A DNA stretch of 33,559 nt. Source: Lachnospiraceae bacterium (lineage in GTDB: Bacteria; Bacillota; Clostridia; Lachnospirales; Lachnospiraceae). The notes beneath the pieces are model-generated. The model was given only the letters and a program-made list of their open reading frames with translations. It searched no databases and was not told the origin of the DNA. Shown piece by piece: positions 13,122 through 21,926 of the stretch (positions are counted from its first letter, which is position 1; the number at the start of each line of letters is the position of its first letter). The translations under genes were made by a program, and so were the position numbers. The stretch is from assembly GCA_017619975.1 (NCBI GenBank), contig JAFZRH010000030.1, positions 1-33,559 of the forward strand, in the 5' to 3' direction.

Positions 13122-15942
13122 AGAACTGCTGGATTTTCTGATCTATAAGCTGAAACAGATCGTCACCTCCCGGCTGTTCCCGGTGACGCTGTTTTTCCTT
13201 GCGCTTTTCGGGATCCTGTTTGGCCGGATGTACAGGCTGCAGATCGTGGAAGGCGCTTCTGCGCAGGAGAATGTGGAGGATATCACGACCCGTGTCGTGA
13301 TCCTTCCGCCGACAAGGGGAAAGATCTATGACAGAAACGGTGTCGTTCTGGCGTACAATCAGCTGATTCAGAATGTAATCGTAACAGATGACGGCAGTTA
13401 TAAAAACGGTTATGAAAGAAACCAGATGCTGCTTCGCCTGATCTCGATCCTGGACAGCTTCGGAGAGGAAGTCGACCGCAGTTTTGATATTTACTACGAT
13501 GAGGAAGGCGTGCTTCGGGAAGCATTCTCTTCCGAAAATGCCAGACTCCGTTTCCTGCGGGATATGTACGGCCGCAGCAGCATCAGCCAGCTGACGGAAC
13601 AGGAGATCCAGACCGCGCCGGAAGAAGTCGTAGCCTTTTACTCCGAAAAGTTCGGCATCGGCATGAATGCCGACGGCAGCCGTTATTCGATCGATCCCCG
13701 CACGGCACTGAAACTGCTTTATATCCGCTACAGCATGTACGCGAATTATTATACCCGCTATATTCCGAGTACGGTTGCCTCGGATATTAAAGAAGAGACG
13801 GCTGCCGCGATCCGGGAACATGCCGCCGAGCTGGGCGGTGTGGATATTGAACTGAGTTCCAAACGGGTCTATAACGAAGCCGTATACTTATGTCATATCC
13901 TCGGCTATACGGGCTATGCCAGCGCAGAAGAGATCGAGGCGTTAAATGCTGCCGGCGGAGAATACTATTCCGGTGACGTGATCGGCAAGACAGGTATCGA
14001 AGCCAGTCTGGAGCAGCTGCTTCACGGCAGCAGCGGGAAGAAAACGATCTATGTGAATAATCTCGGACAGGTCAAGCAGGTCGGAGAGATCATAGAGCCG
14101 GTCGCCGGAAACGACGTGTATCTTTCCATTGACGTACAGCTTCAGAAAGGCATCTATCATCTGCTGGAACAGAAGCTTGCCGGTATTCTGATCAACCATC
14201 TGGTCAACGAAGACGTGGATCCGGAAGATTCCGATCATCTGATCCCGGTCAAGCAGGCTTATTTTCAGATCATAAACAATAACGTTCTGAATCAGAGCCT
14301 GTTCGCAGAGGCAGCACCGGGCACGGCCCAGGCGAGAATCTATTATTTCTTTTCGCAGCGTCAGACCCGTGTCCTTTCGGCGATCCGGAAAGAGCTGCTG
14401 GAACCGAATGCCGTCAGCTACCGCGAACTGGATGAGAACATGCAGACGTATTTTACCGAGCTGTATAACGTGCTGCTCTCGGAAAAGATCCTGATCCGTT
14501 CAAAGATCGATACGGATGCCGCCCTTTACAAGTCCTACCGGCTGGACGGGAGCATCAGTCTGCAGACGTATCTGCGGGGAGCGGTCGACCGGGAATGGGT
14601 CGATATGACACTTCTGGAGCTGGATGAGAAATACAGCAGCTCGGAGGAGGTTTACCGAAGTCTGGTGGATTACATCATTGAAAAGCTACGGGATTCAGAC
14701 AGCTTTTCCAAAGAGCTTTACCGGAAGCTGATCTACTCGGGTTCCATCAACCGCTGCGATATCGGACTGGCCATGTTTGAGCAGAACGTGCTTGAACCGG
14801 ATCCCGTCTATGAAGACCGCCTGCTGCAGCGCTCCTCCCAGGTGGCGTTCGATTTTATGCGTGACAAGATCAAAAGCATCGAGATCACGCCGGCACAGCT
14901 GGCTCTGGATCCTTATTCGGCTTCCGCGACTGTCGTGGACGTGACCAGCGGCCGCGTGATCGCAATGGTATCCTATCCCGGCTATGACAATAACCGTATT
15001 TATGAGAGCGGATATTATGCCTCGCTGATGGAAGATCAGGCGACGCCGCTGTTCAACTCCGCGACCCAGGCCAGAACAGCTCCCGGTTCATCCTTTAAAA
15101 TGGTGACAGCCGCGGCCGTGCTGGAAAAAGGCATCATCGACGAAGAAACGATCATTCATACAGAGGGATCGTTTGAAGCCGCCGGCATGGTGGTCAACTG
15201 CCATATTTATCCGGACAATCACGGGGACATCAATGTGAGTGAAGCCCTGATGTTCTCGTGCAACGACTTCTTTGCTCAGATGGGCTACCGGCTCGCGCAG
15301 AAAAACGGAGAGTACAGTGACCCGGTCGGTATGGAGGCGCTCGGCACCTACGCGAGACTGCTGGGGCTCGGAGAAAAATCCGGGATCGAAATAACGGAAT
15401 ATGAGCCGGTGATCTCAGACGTTTCCTCCCTGACCAGTGCGATCGGACAGGGCACAAACCTCTTTGCCTGTTCCCATCTGGCCCGCTACGCCACTACGAT
15501 AGCGACCCGGGGAAACATCTATGACCTGACCCTGCTGGATCACATGTCGAGTGCGGAAGGGTCTCTGATTCAGACCTACCGGGGCGTGCTGAAGGAAAAA
15601 ACCGTATTCAGCGATGAGACCTGGGACGCGATCTGGAACGGGATGCATATGGCGGTCATGGGAGCCGAGCTGGACGACGGCGTCTGGAAAGTGGATGCGG
15701 CCGGCAAGACCGGTACGGCTGAAGAAAGCGAAAAACGGCCCGATAACGCCACTTTCGTCAGTTTTGCCCCTTTTGATAATCCCCGGATCAGTGTTTCTGT
15801 CATGATTCCGCACGGCTATACTTCGGGCAATGCATCGGAATTGGGACGGTTTATCTATAATTATTATTACGGTTTCCTCAGCTACGAGGAGATCCTGTCC
15901 GGCGAAGCAATTGACGAAGGCGGAAACGAAGTCAACGAATAA
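13114..15942 (+). CDS. mrdA: Class B penicillin-binding protein 2 (elongasome transpeptidase) with large insertion
   Basis: This 942-residue peptidoglycan transpeptidase has a single membrane anchor (about residues 20-40), a pedestal/dimerisation domain (PPTRGKIYDRNGVVLAYN), and a C-terminal transpeptidase domain with SxxK at S659 (GSSFK), SCN at 715-717 and KTG at 865-867. Most PBP2 proteins have 600-720 residues; here about 235 extra residues (about 355-590) lie between the pedestal and PYSASATVVDVTSGRVIAMVS. The insert is helical and acidic with no recognised motif. The ATG at 13114 overlaps the end of mreD. A GGGAGG is 18 bases upstream, longer than ideal, so an earlier TTG at 13081 is an alternative. 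Neighbours mreCD and rodA support the PBP2 role. Confidence 0.92.
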   Translation: MFKELLDFLIYKLKQIVTSRLFPVTLFFLALFGILFGRMYRLQIVEGASAQENVEDITTRVVILPPTRGKIYDRNGVVLAYNQLIQNVIVTDDGSYKNGYERNQMLLRLISILDSFGEEVDRSFDIYYDEEGVLREAFSSENARLRFLRDMYGRSSISQLTEQEIQTAPEEVVAFYSEKFGIGMNADGSRYSIDPRTALKLLYIRYSMYANYYTRYIPSTVASDIKEETAAAIREHAAELGGVDIELSSKRVYNEAVYLCHILGYTGYASAEEIEALNAAGGEYYSGDVIGKTGIEASLEQLLHGSSGKKTIYVNNLGQVKQVGEIIEPVAGNDVYLSIDVQLQKGIYHLLEQKLAGILINHLVNEDVDPEDSDHLIPVKQAYFQIINNNVLNQSLFAEAAPGTAQARIYYFFSQRQTRVLSAIRKELLEPNAVSYRELDENMQTYFTELYNVLLSEKILIRSKIDTDAALYKSYRLDGSISLQTYLRGAVDREWVDMTLLELDEKYSSSEEVYRSLVDYIIEKLRDSDSFSKELYRKLIYSGSINRCDIGLAMFEQNVLEPDPVYEDRLLQRSSQVAFDFMRDKIKSIEITPAQLALDPYSASATVVDVTSGRVIAMVSYPGYDNNRIYESGYYASLMEDQATPLFNSATQARTAPGSSFKMVTAAAVLEKGIIDEETIIHTEGSFEAAGMVVNCHIYPDNHGDINVSEALMFSCNDFFAQMGYRLAQKNGEYSDPVGMEALGTYARLLGLGEKSGIEITEYEPVISDVSSLTSAIGQGTNLFACSHLARYATTIATRGNIYDLTLLDHMSSAEGSLIQTYRGVLKEKTVFSDETWDAIWNGMHMAVMGAELDDGVWKVDAAGKTGTAEESEKRPDNATFVSFAPFDNPRISVSVMIPHGYTSGNASELGRFIYNYYYGFLSYEEILSGEAIDEGGNEVNE

Positions 15943-15951
15943 GGAGAGATC

Positions 15952-16722
15952 ATGGGTAGGGTCATTACGATCGCGTCAGGAAAAGGCGGTGTGGGAAAGA
16001 CCACGATGACAGCCAATCTAGGCGTCGCTCTGACAAAACAGGGAAAAAAGACAGTTCTGGTCGATCTGGATATGGGTCTCAGGAATATTGACGTCATTCT
16101 GGGAATGGAGAATCTCGTTCTGGATCATCTGGGAGACTATTTCGAGGGATCGTCGGATTGGCAGGACGTGCTGATCCGGGACGAACGCTATCCGGATCTG
16201 GCGCTGCTGGCGGCCGCGCAGAATCTGGATCCTTCCCTGATCACCGAAGAATCGTTCCTGGGGCTGATCCGGGAACTGAAAGCTGCCTTCGACCTGATCC
16301 TGATCGACGCGCCGGCCGGCATCGGACCGATGTTTCAGCTGGCCGCAGCTGCGGCGGATGAGGGGATCGTCGTGACACAGCCGACGGTACCGGCCGTGAG
16401 AGATGCGGATAAGGTCCTGCATCTGATGGAAGAAGCGGGGATCAGCCGCCGCTTTATTCTGGTCAACGAGCTGCGCCTTTCTCTGACCCGAAAAAAGATC
16501 ACAATGACGCCGCAGGATATCTCCGAGGTTCTGGGCAGTGATCTGGTCGGTGTCGTCCCGGAGGACATACAGGTGATCCTGGCCAGCAATGAAGGCAAAT
16601 CGCTGGTTGGGACCGCGTCTGCGGCCGGAAAGGCGATCGAAAGGATCGCCGGCCGGCTGTGCGGCAGAAATGTGCCGCTGCCGGCTTTTACCAGGCGGCG
16701 GGGCGGTTTGTTCCATGCTTAG
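15952..16722 (+). CDS. minD: Septum-site-determining ATPase MinD
   Basis: This 256-residue ParA/MinD ATPase has the deviant Walker A (GKGGVGKTT with K11 and K16), the switch VDLDMGLRNID that marks MinD, and Walker B (DLILIDAPAG). MinD normally recruits MinC to block polar division and cycles on the membrane through a C-terminal amphipathic helix. Here the tail (RRRGGLFHA) is short and basic, so membrane binding may be weaker. GGAGAG lies just upstream of the start. No minC or minE lies beside it, which is unusual within this gene order. Confidence 0.95.
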   Translation: MGRVITIASGKGGVGKTTMTANLGVALTKQGKKTVLVDLDMGLRNIDVILGMENLVLDHLGDYFEGSSDWQDVLIRDERYPDLALLAAAQNLDPSLITEESFLGLIRELKAAFDLILIDAPAGIGPMFQLAAAAADEGIVVTQPTVPAVRDADKVLHLMEEAGISRRFILVNELRLSLTRKKITMTPQDISEVLGSDLVGVVPEDIQVILASNEGKSLVGTASAAGKAIERIAGRLCGRNVPLPAFTRRRGGLFHA

Positions 16723-16731
16723 GGAGACGTT

Positions 16732-17886
16732 ATGTTTTCTTTCAAGAACTATAAACTGAAAAATTTCAGCATCGGTCTTCCCCTTTGCGTGATCGCTCTC
16801 TGTATCCTCGGATATATGGTGTTAAGCAGCGCACTGGTCAATTATGCCGACAGAGACGGCAATCTCAGAAGGCAGCTGACCGGCATGATCATCGGGGGAA
16901 GCGTCATGGTTTTTCTGGCTGTGACGGATTACCATTTCTGGCTGAAGTTTCACTGGCTGATCTACGGCTTTTTCCTGATTCTGCTGGGCCTTCTGTTTAC
17001 CCGTCTGGGGGTGAACGTCAAAGGCGCTACCCGCTGGCTGGATCTGCCCGTCGTCGGCCGTCTGCAGCCTTCGGAGTTTGCAAAAGCGGGTATGATCCTC
17101 TTTTTTTCCTGGTTCTTTCAGAAGTACCAGGAGAAAAAGAACCGTTTCGCGACGGTCGCGACAGCTTTGTTTTTGTTCCTGATTCCCGCCGTCATGATTT
17201 TTCTGGAACCGGATCTTTCCACGACTCTGACCTTTACACTGATCTTTCTGACGATTTTTTACGTCAGCGGCATCAGCTACAAATGGATCGGAGGCATGGC
17301 GCTCTGCGTTCTTCCGGTCGGCGGTTTTCTGCTGTGGGATTCCATGCGGGATGAGCCGCTGATCCTGAAACGCTATATGCTGAACCGGCTGCTCAGTTTC
17401 TTTAATCCGGACGAGTACTCGGCCAGCGGCCTGACGAACCAGCAGGACCGGGCCGTCATGGCGATCTCTTCGGGACGTCTGTCCGGGAAGGGACTGTTCA
17501 ACACCAGCATTGATTCGGTCAAGGCCGGCAATTTTCTTTCGGAAGAGAACAGTGACTTTATTTTCGCGGTGGTCGGGGAAGAACTGGGATTCTGGGGCAG
17601 CATCGCCGTGATCGGCTTGTTTGCGGTTCTTGTCTTTATCTGTTTCCGCATCGCCGCGCGCGCCGCCGATCAGGCCGGCCGTCTGCTGGCCGTCGGAACC
17701 GGCTGCTTTATCGGGCTGCAGGTTTTTATCAACATCGGCGTGACGAGCGGGATCCTGCCGAATACCGGCGTCGTTCTTCCTTTTTTCAGTCACGGCATCA
17801 GTTCGCTTCTCTGTACCTTTGCCTGTCTGGGGCTTGTGATGAACGTCGCGCTTCAGCGGCATGAAGCCGATATCGCGGAGCGATGA
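16732..17886 (+). CDS. rodA: RodA/FtsW-type SEDS peptidoglycan polymerase
   Basis: This 384-residue SEDS glycosyltransferase has about ten membrane segments and conserved family motifs: NVKGATRWLDL, QPSEFAKAGMILFFSW, LEPDLSTTLT, and SDFIFAVVGEELGFWG. RodA polymerises glycan strands for the elongasome with the class B PBP encoded two genes upstream. The order PBP2-minD-rodA and the MreCD context favour RodA over FtsW. GGGAGACGTT precedes its ATG. No clear terminator follows; the next gene has its own promoter. Confidence 0.92.
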   Translation: MFSFKNYKLKNFSIGLPLCVIALCILGYMVLSSALVNYADRDGNLRRQLTGMIIGGSVMVFLAVTDYHFWLKFHWLIYGFFLILLGLLFTRLGVNVKGATRWLDLPVVGRLQPSEFAKAGMILFFSWFFQKYQEKKNRFATVATALFLFLIPAVMIFLEPDLSTTLTFTLIFLTIFYVSGISYKWIGGMALCVLPVGGFLLWDSMRDEPLILKRYMLNRLLSFFNPDEYSASGLTNQQDRAVMAISSGRLSGKGLFNTSIDSVKAGNFLSEENSDFIFAVVGEELGFWGSIAVIGLFAVLVFICFRIAARAADQAGRLLAVGTGCFIGLQVFINIGVTSGILPNTGVVLPFFSHGISSLLCTFACLGLVMNVALQRHEADIAER

Positions 17887-17915
17887 AGAATCCGGGGAAA
17901 AAGCCTGTGAATATC

Positions 17916-17944
17916 TTGTGTTTTTTCGCCCGATAAATTATAAT
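17916..17944 (+). promoter_or_regulatory. Sigma-A promoter of the P-loop/HlyD-like pair
   Basis: TTGTGT (17916-17921), 17 bases, TATAAT (17939-17944), 36 bases before the start at 17980. AGGAGG follows as the ribosome site. Confidence 0.65.
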
Positions 17945-17979
17945 TAAACAGAAAATATCCTTTCAGGAGGTCAATTCGC

Positions 17980-18402
17980 ATGGTTCAGATCATCGCCGGG
18001 AATAAAGGCAAAGGAAAGACAAAGCATCTGCTGGCCATGGCCAACTCCGCCATGAATGAAGCGCACGGAACGGTCGTCTATCTTGATAAAAACAGCAAGC
18101 ACATGTTTGAACTCAACCGGAATATCCGTCTGATCAATGTATCGGAGTATCCGGTCAATTCCACGGAAGCTTTCCTGGGCTTTCTCTGCGGGATCCTGTC
18201 TCAGGATCATGATCTGGAGGTCGTCTTTCTGGACAGCTTCCTGACCCTGACGGATGTTCAGTCTGCGGAGGATCTGGCAGAGATCGTGAAGGATATTGAT
18301 ATTATCAGTGAAAAATTCGGCGTAAAAATGGTTATCAGCATTTCAATGGACGGCGAAAAGCTGCCCGAACAGCTGAAACCCATGGTGAGCCTTGCTTTAT
18401 AA
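17980..18402 (+). CDS. Small P-loop protein of unknown function
   Basis: This 140-residue protein begins with a Walker A motif, GNKGKGKT (G7-T14), and has a Walker B-like strand VVFLDSF near residues 80-86. The rest is an alternating alpha/beta pattern with no added domain, signal peptide or membrane segment. It may bind ATP or GTP in the cytoplasm. It is not long enough for a standard AAA+ or ParA domain. It precedes an HlyD-like membrane protein by 12 bases and sepF further on, suggesting a cell-envelope or division link. A function cannot be named. Confidence 0.8.
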   Translation: MVQIIAGNKGKGKTKHLLAMANSAMNEAHGTVVYLDKNSKHMFELNRNIRLINVSEYPVNSTEAFLGFLCGILSQDHDLEVVFLDSFLTLTDVQSAEDLAEIVKDIDIISEKFGVKMVISISMDGEKLPEQLKPMVSLAL

Positions 18403-18414
18403 GAGTATATAAAA

Positions 18415-19836
18415 GTGTCGGCGGCAGGAAACAGAAACAAAAGATCCGGTGCGGCAGGTCCGCAGAAGGAAGGAGCGAAGATCCTTCCTTTTCGTCGTGA
18501 AAATACGCTGCATCTCGGCCTGATCGTTTTTCTGTTTATCTTCCTGTATCTGGTGTTTTCTCTCGTTCGCTACGCGACAAGAGAAAGCTATTCGTCTTTC
18601 CCGGTCGGTCTTGAGGAAAGCCTCAGTCACTCCAGAAGCTATCATGCGCTGATCCTTCGTCAGGAAGAATCGGTCGTTTCTCACTGGTCCGGTTACGTGG
18701 ACTTTTTCGCGCCCGAGGCTTCGCATGTGAGTGTCGGCAGCATCGTCAACTCGGTCGATGAGCTGGGATCTTACAGTGAAACGATACGGAACGCTTCCGA
18801 TCTGCAGCGGCTGAGCAACGAAGAGCTTCTGAATCTGAAGAGCCGTCTCCGTTCGATTTCCGCTGCTTATACGGGAGACCGTTTCCCCAGCGTATATGAA
18901 GGAAAGGACAGTATCAACGCCTTCTTTATGTCGCATATCGGCAGCGCTTCACTGGCAGTGCTGGACCAGAATGCTTCCCTCAACGAATTCTTCCACGTCT
19001 ATAAATCGGATACCAGCGGTCTGGTCCTGTATTACTGGGACGGTTATGAAACGAAACAGGCCAAGGATTTGACGGCGGCCGATTTTAACGGAAAGCAGTA
19101 TAACCGAAAGAGGACAGAAAACCTGGTCATTGTAGGAGATTTTCTCTATAAGCTGGTAGATTCGGAAGACTGGAGCCTGGTTCTGCCGCTGACGGCGGAA
19201 GAAGCGGCTTACTATCATGATAAAACCTCACTGCGTTTTACCTTCCTGAAAAACGGACTGACGGCCGAAGCAGCCTGCCGTGTGCTGAACGGCGCAGACG
19301 GAAGCTATCTGATGGAACTCAGCCTGACGCGCTATCTGGTTCAGTTCGCAACAGAACGCTATGCGGAGATCCGGATCGACCAGACGGGGGAAAAGGGCTT
19401 TAAGATCCCGGTCAGCTGTCAGGTGGCGGAAACGGTCTATCTGATCCCGCGCGAGTATGAAGTAACAGATGAGAAGGGCGGGGGCAGCGGTTTTCTGCAG
19501 GAAGTCTACGCCGGGAGTATTCAGACGACCAAGTATATACAGCCGGTCGTCTATCAGCGGGATGAAGACTACTGTTATGTGAGCCGGGATTCGATACCGG
19601 CCGAGACCACGCTGGTGAAACTGGATTCGCAGGACCGATTCACGGTCCGTCTGACAACGGCGATCAGCGGCGTATACAGGATCAATACCGGCTATACGGT
19701 GTTTTGTCCCATCGAGATTCTGGAACGCAGCGGAGAGTATCTTCTGGTCAGGCGCGGCACACCGAACGGGATCGCAACGTACGATTCGCTTCTGCTGAAC
19801 GCATCAGCGTATTCGACAGGACAAATCTTACGCTGA
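18415..19836 (+). CDS. HlyD-like membrane-anchored protein, hypothetical
   Basis: This 473-residue protein has a cytoplasmic basic N-terminus, one membrane segment at about residues 32-51 and a large extracytoplasmic part. Beta-rich stretches near 75-110 (biotinyl/lipoyl-like: DFFAPEASHVSVGSIVN) and 270-470 resemble membrane-fusion/HlyD-family proteins seen just before sepF in Lachnospiraceae. No transporter gene is adjacent, so an export role is doubtful and a wall or division role is possible. It starts with GTG, with only a weak ribosome site (AAGAG). There is no clear terminator before the sepF promoter. Confidence 0.75.
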   Translation: MSAAGNRNKRSGAAGPQKEGAKILPFRRENTLHLGLIVFLFIFLYLVFSLVRYATRESYSSFPVGLEESLSHSRSYHALILRQEESVVSHWSGYVDFFAPEASHVSVGSIVNSVDELGSYSETIRNASDLQRLSNEELLNLKSRLRSISAAYTGDRFPSVYEGKDSINAFFMSHIGSASLAVLDQNASLNEFFHVYKSDTSGLVLYYWDGYETKQAKDLTAADFNGKQYNRKRTENLVIVGDFLYKLVDSEDWSLVLPLTAEEAAYYHDKTSLRFTFLKNGLTAEAACRVLNGADGSYLMELSLTRYLVQFATERYAEIRIDQTGEKGFKIPVSCQVAETVYLIPREYEVTDEKGGGSGFLQEVYAGSIQTTKYIQPVVYQRDEDYCYVSRDSIPAETTLVKLDSQDRFTVRLTTAISGVYRINTGYTVFCPIEILERSGEYLLVRRGTPNGIATYDSLLLNASAYSTGQILR

Positions 19837-19866
19837 TAAAAAGATTTTGTTTCTTTCCGGGGAGGC

Positions 19867-19894
19867 TTGACAAGCGTTTCCGAACTCATATAAT
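19867..19894 (+). promoter_or_regulatory. Consensus sigma-A promoter of sepF-lspA-rluD
   Basis: TTGACA (19867-19872), 16 bases, TATAAT (19889-19894): both boxes are perfect. The ribosome site AAGGGGAG and ATG 19926 follow 31 bases later. Strong constitutive expression is likely. Confidence 0.85.
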
Positions 19895-19925
19895 AAAGAC
19901 AGGATCGACGAAGGGGAGAAGGATC

Positions 19926-20453
19926 ATGGCAAATATATTTGATAAGTTTTTGAACTCGATGCGGCTCTACGATGATGATGAGCTGGATGAGGATTCCGAA
20001 TACACGGAAGAGACCGAAGCGGAGGAAGAGCTTCCTGCCCGTCCCGCCCGCAGACCGCAGCCGGTTTATGAAGAGTCGGAAACGCCGGTCCGTCCGGTAA
20101 AGACCTCGGCGGCCCGCAGGAACAACGTCACGGCTATGCGGCAGAGCAGCCGCGGAGGAAATACGATGATGGAAGTCAGTATGGTTCGCCCCACAGCCTT
20201 TGAAGATGCGCGGGATATCTGTGATATGCTTCTGACGGGAAGAGCCGTCGTGATCAATATGGAAGGCGTACAGGTGGAGCTGGCGCAGCGGATCATCGAT
20301 TTCGCGTCCGGCGCCTGCTATGCCATTGACGGCAACCTGCAGAAGATCTCCAGTTATATCTTCATCGTGACACCCAATAATATTGAACTGTCCGGTGATT
20401 TTCAGAACATGATCAATTCGGTAACGAACAATAATCTGCGTTTCGATGACTAA
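19926..20453 (+). CDS. sepF: Cell division protein SepF
   Basis: This 175-residue protein has an N-terminal membrane-binding helix (MANIFDKFLNSM), an acidic then basic linker, and a C-terminal SepF core from about residue 80 (VRPTAFEDARDICDMLLTG...VVINMEG...RIIDFASGACYAIDG). SepF tethers FtsZ filaments to the membrane in Gram-positives. The start at 19926 was preferred over an in-frame upstream one because it has a strong ribosome site and the canonical amphipathic N-terminus. It overlaps lspA by eight bases. The ylmH and divIVA genes often found next are absent. Confidence 0.95.
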   Translation: MANIFDKFLNSMRLYDDDELDEDSEYTEETEAEEELPARPARRPQPVYEESETPVRPVKTSAARRNNVTAMRQSSRGGNTMMEVSMVRPTAFEDARDICDMLLTGRAVVINMEGVQVELAQRIIDFASGACYAIDGNLQKISSYIFIVTPNNIELSGDFQNMINSVTNNNLRFDD

Positions 20454-20979
20454 AAAGCTGAACCTGCCGAGACATTCGGCATTATATTATTTGCTGGCAC
20501 CGCTGTGGGTCCTTGTTCTGGTCCTTCTGGATCAGAAGGTGAAAGCCCTGGCGGTGAAAGAGTTAAAAGGCACCGCCGGGAGTTCTCTGATTCCCGGCGT
20601 GCTTGGTTTGGAGTACATCGAGAACCACGGGATGGCTTTCGGTCTGCTGCAGGATGCGCGCTGGTTTTTTATTGCTGTCACCGTCGTGGTACTGGCTCTG
20701 TTTGCACTGTTTTATCTTGCCATTCCGGAGAAGAAGCGTTTCCTGCCTCTTTCGGCCGGACTCGTGTTTATGATGGCCGGTGCCGTCGGAAATTTCATAG
20801 ACCGGCTGAAGACCGGATATGTGGTGGATTATCTGAAACTGGAGTTTATCTCGTTTCCGGTCTTTAATCTGGCGGATTGTTTCCTGACCTGGACGGCGGT
20901 CCTGATGGCGATCCTGCTTGTTTTTGTCTACCGGAATGAAGATCTGGAACAGATTCGTTTATGGAAGAAATCAAACTGA
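20446..20979 (+). CDS. lspA: Lipoprotein signal peptidase (signal peptidase II)
   Basis: This 177-residue membrane aspartic protease removes signal peptides from prolipoproteins. Four hydrophobic segments and the family motifs are present: LDQKVKALA, IENHGMAFGLLQ, GNFIDRLKTGYVVDYL and FNLADCFLT, which hold the two catalytic Asp. It is translationally coupled to sepF and overlaps the next gene by 19 bases. Confidence 0.96.
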   Translation: MTKKLNLPRHSALYYLLAPLWVLVLVLLDQKVKALAVKELKGTAGSSLIPGVLGLEYIENHGMAFGLLQDARWFFIAVTVVVLALFALFYLAIPEKKRFLPLSAGLVFMMAGAVGNFIDRLKTGYVVDYLKLEFISFPVFNLADCFLTWTAVLMAILLVFVYRNEDLEQIRLWKKSN

Positions 20980-21926
20980 TCACTGATCTGGCGGATGCCG
21001 GCAAACGTCTGGACGTATACCTCTCCGAGTATTTGGAGGGGTATTCGCGCACCTATGCCCAAAGACTGATCGATCAGGAACTGGTCCGGGTGGACGGACG
21101 TCCGGTCAAACGCAGTTTCCGTCTGGAGGGAGAAGAAGAACTGTCTTTTCAGATCCCGGAAAATGAAGCGCTGAAGATCGAGGCGGAAGATATCCCGCTG
21201 GAGATCGTCTATGAGGACGACTGGCTGATGGTCGTCAACAAGCCGAAGGGCATGGTCGTTCATCCGGCGCCGGGACACCAGACGGGGACGCTGGTCAACG
21301 CGGTGATGTATCATGCCGGAAGCAGTCTTTCCGGTATTAACGGCGTGCTGCGTCCCGGAATCGTACACCGTATCGACCGGGATACGACGGGGCTTCTTCT
21401 GGTCTGCAAAAACGACAAAGCGCATGAATCGATCGCGGCGCAGCTGAAGGAACACAGCATCAAAAGACGGTATACCGCCCTTGCGGAGGGACGTTTTCCG
21501 GACAGGATCGGAACGGTGGACGCGCCGATCGGCCGTGACAGGAAGAACCGGCTGAGAATGGCTGTGGACCGCGAGAGCGGGAAAGAGGCCGTGACACATT
21601 ACGAAGTCCGGGAGCAATACCGGAAATACGCGCTTTTATACTGCCGCCTGGAGACCGGACGGACGCATCAGATCCGAGTCCATTTGGCTTCTCTGGGACA
21701 TCCGCTGGCCGGAGATCTGCTCTACGGCGGTCACAGTCTCGGTTCAGAGACAGGTCAGTACCTGCACGCGGGGCTGCTCGGCTTTCGCCATCCGCAAAGC
21801 GGAGCGTATCTGGAATTTGAAGCGCCGCTGCCGGCGTATTTTGCGGACCGGCTTACCCTGCTCCGCAAAGAAACGGAGAGTATGCATGCCGCGGCCGAAG
21901 ACGGCCGGAAAGGAGAAGCAAGATGA
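20961..21926 (+). CDS. rluD: RluD-family 23S rRNA pseudouridine synthase
   Basis: This 321-residue enzyme has an N-terminal S4 RNA-binding domain (about 15-75) and a RluA/RluD catalytic domain with the HRIDRDTTGLLLV motif, whose first Asp after HRI is catalytic. It isomerises uridines in 23S rRNA or tRNA. The lspA-rluD pairing is standard in Firmicutes. The symbol is by family; the exact uridines cannot be told. It overlaps lspA and the next gene. Confidence 0.93.
   Translation: MEEIKLITDLADAGKRLDVYLSEYLEGYSRTYAQRLIDQELVRVDGRPVKRSFRLEGEEELSFQIPENEALKIEAEDIPLEIVYEDDWLMVVNKPKGMVVHPAPGHQTGTLVNAVMYHAGSSLSGINGVLRPGIVHRIDRDTTGLLLVCKNDKAHESIAAQLKEHSIKRRYTALAEGRFPDRIGTVDAPIGRDRKNRLRMAVDRESGKEAVTHYEVREQYRKYALLYCRLETGRTHQIRVHLASLGHPLAGDLLYGGHSLGSETGQYLHAGLLGFRHPQSGAYLEFEAPLPAYFADRLTLLRKETESMHAAAEDGRKGEAR

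Noticed and set aside
16822-17862. Minus-strand open frame opposite rodA
   Set aside because: It is the antisense shadow of a clear SEDS gene; its Asp/Gln/Lys-rich composition reflects the reverse complement of membrane codons.
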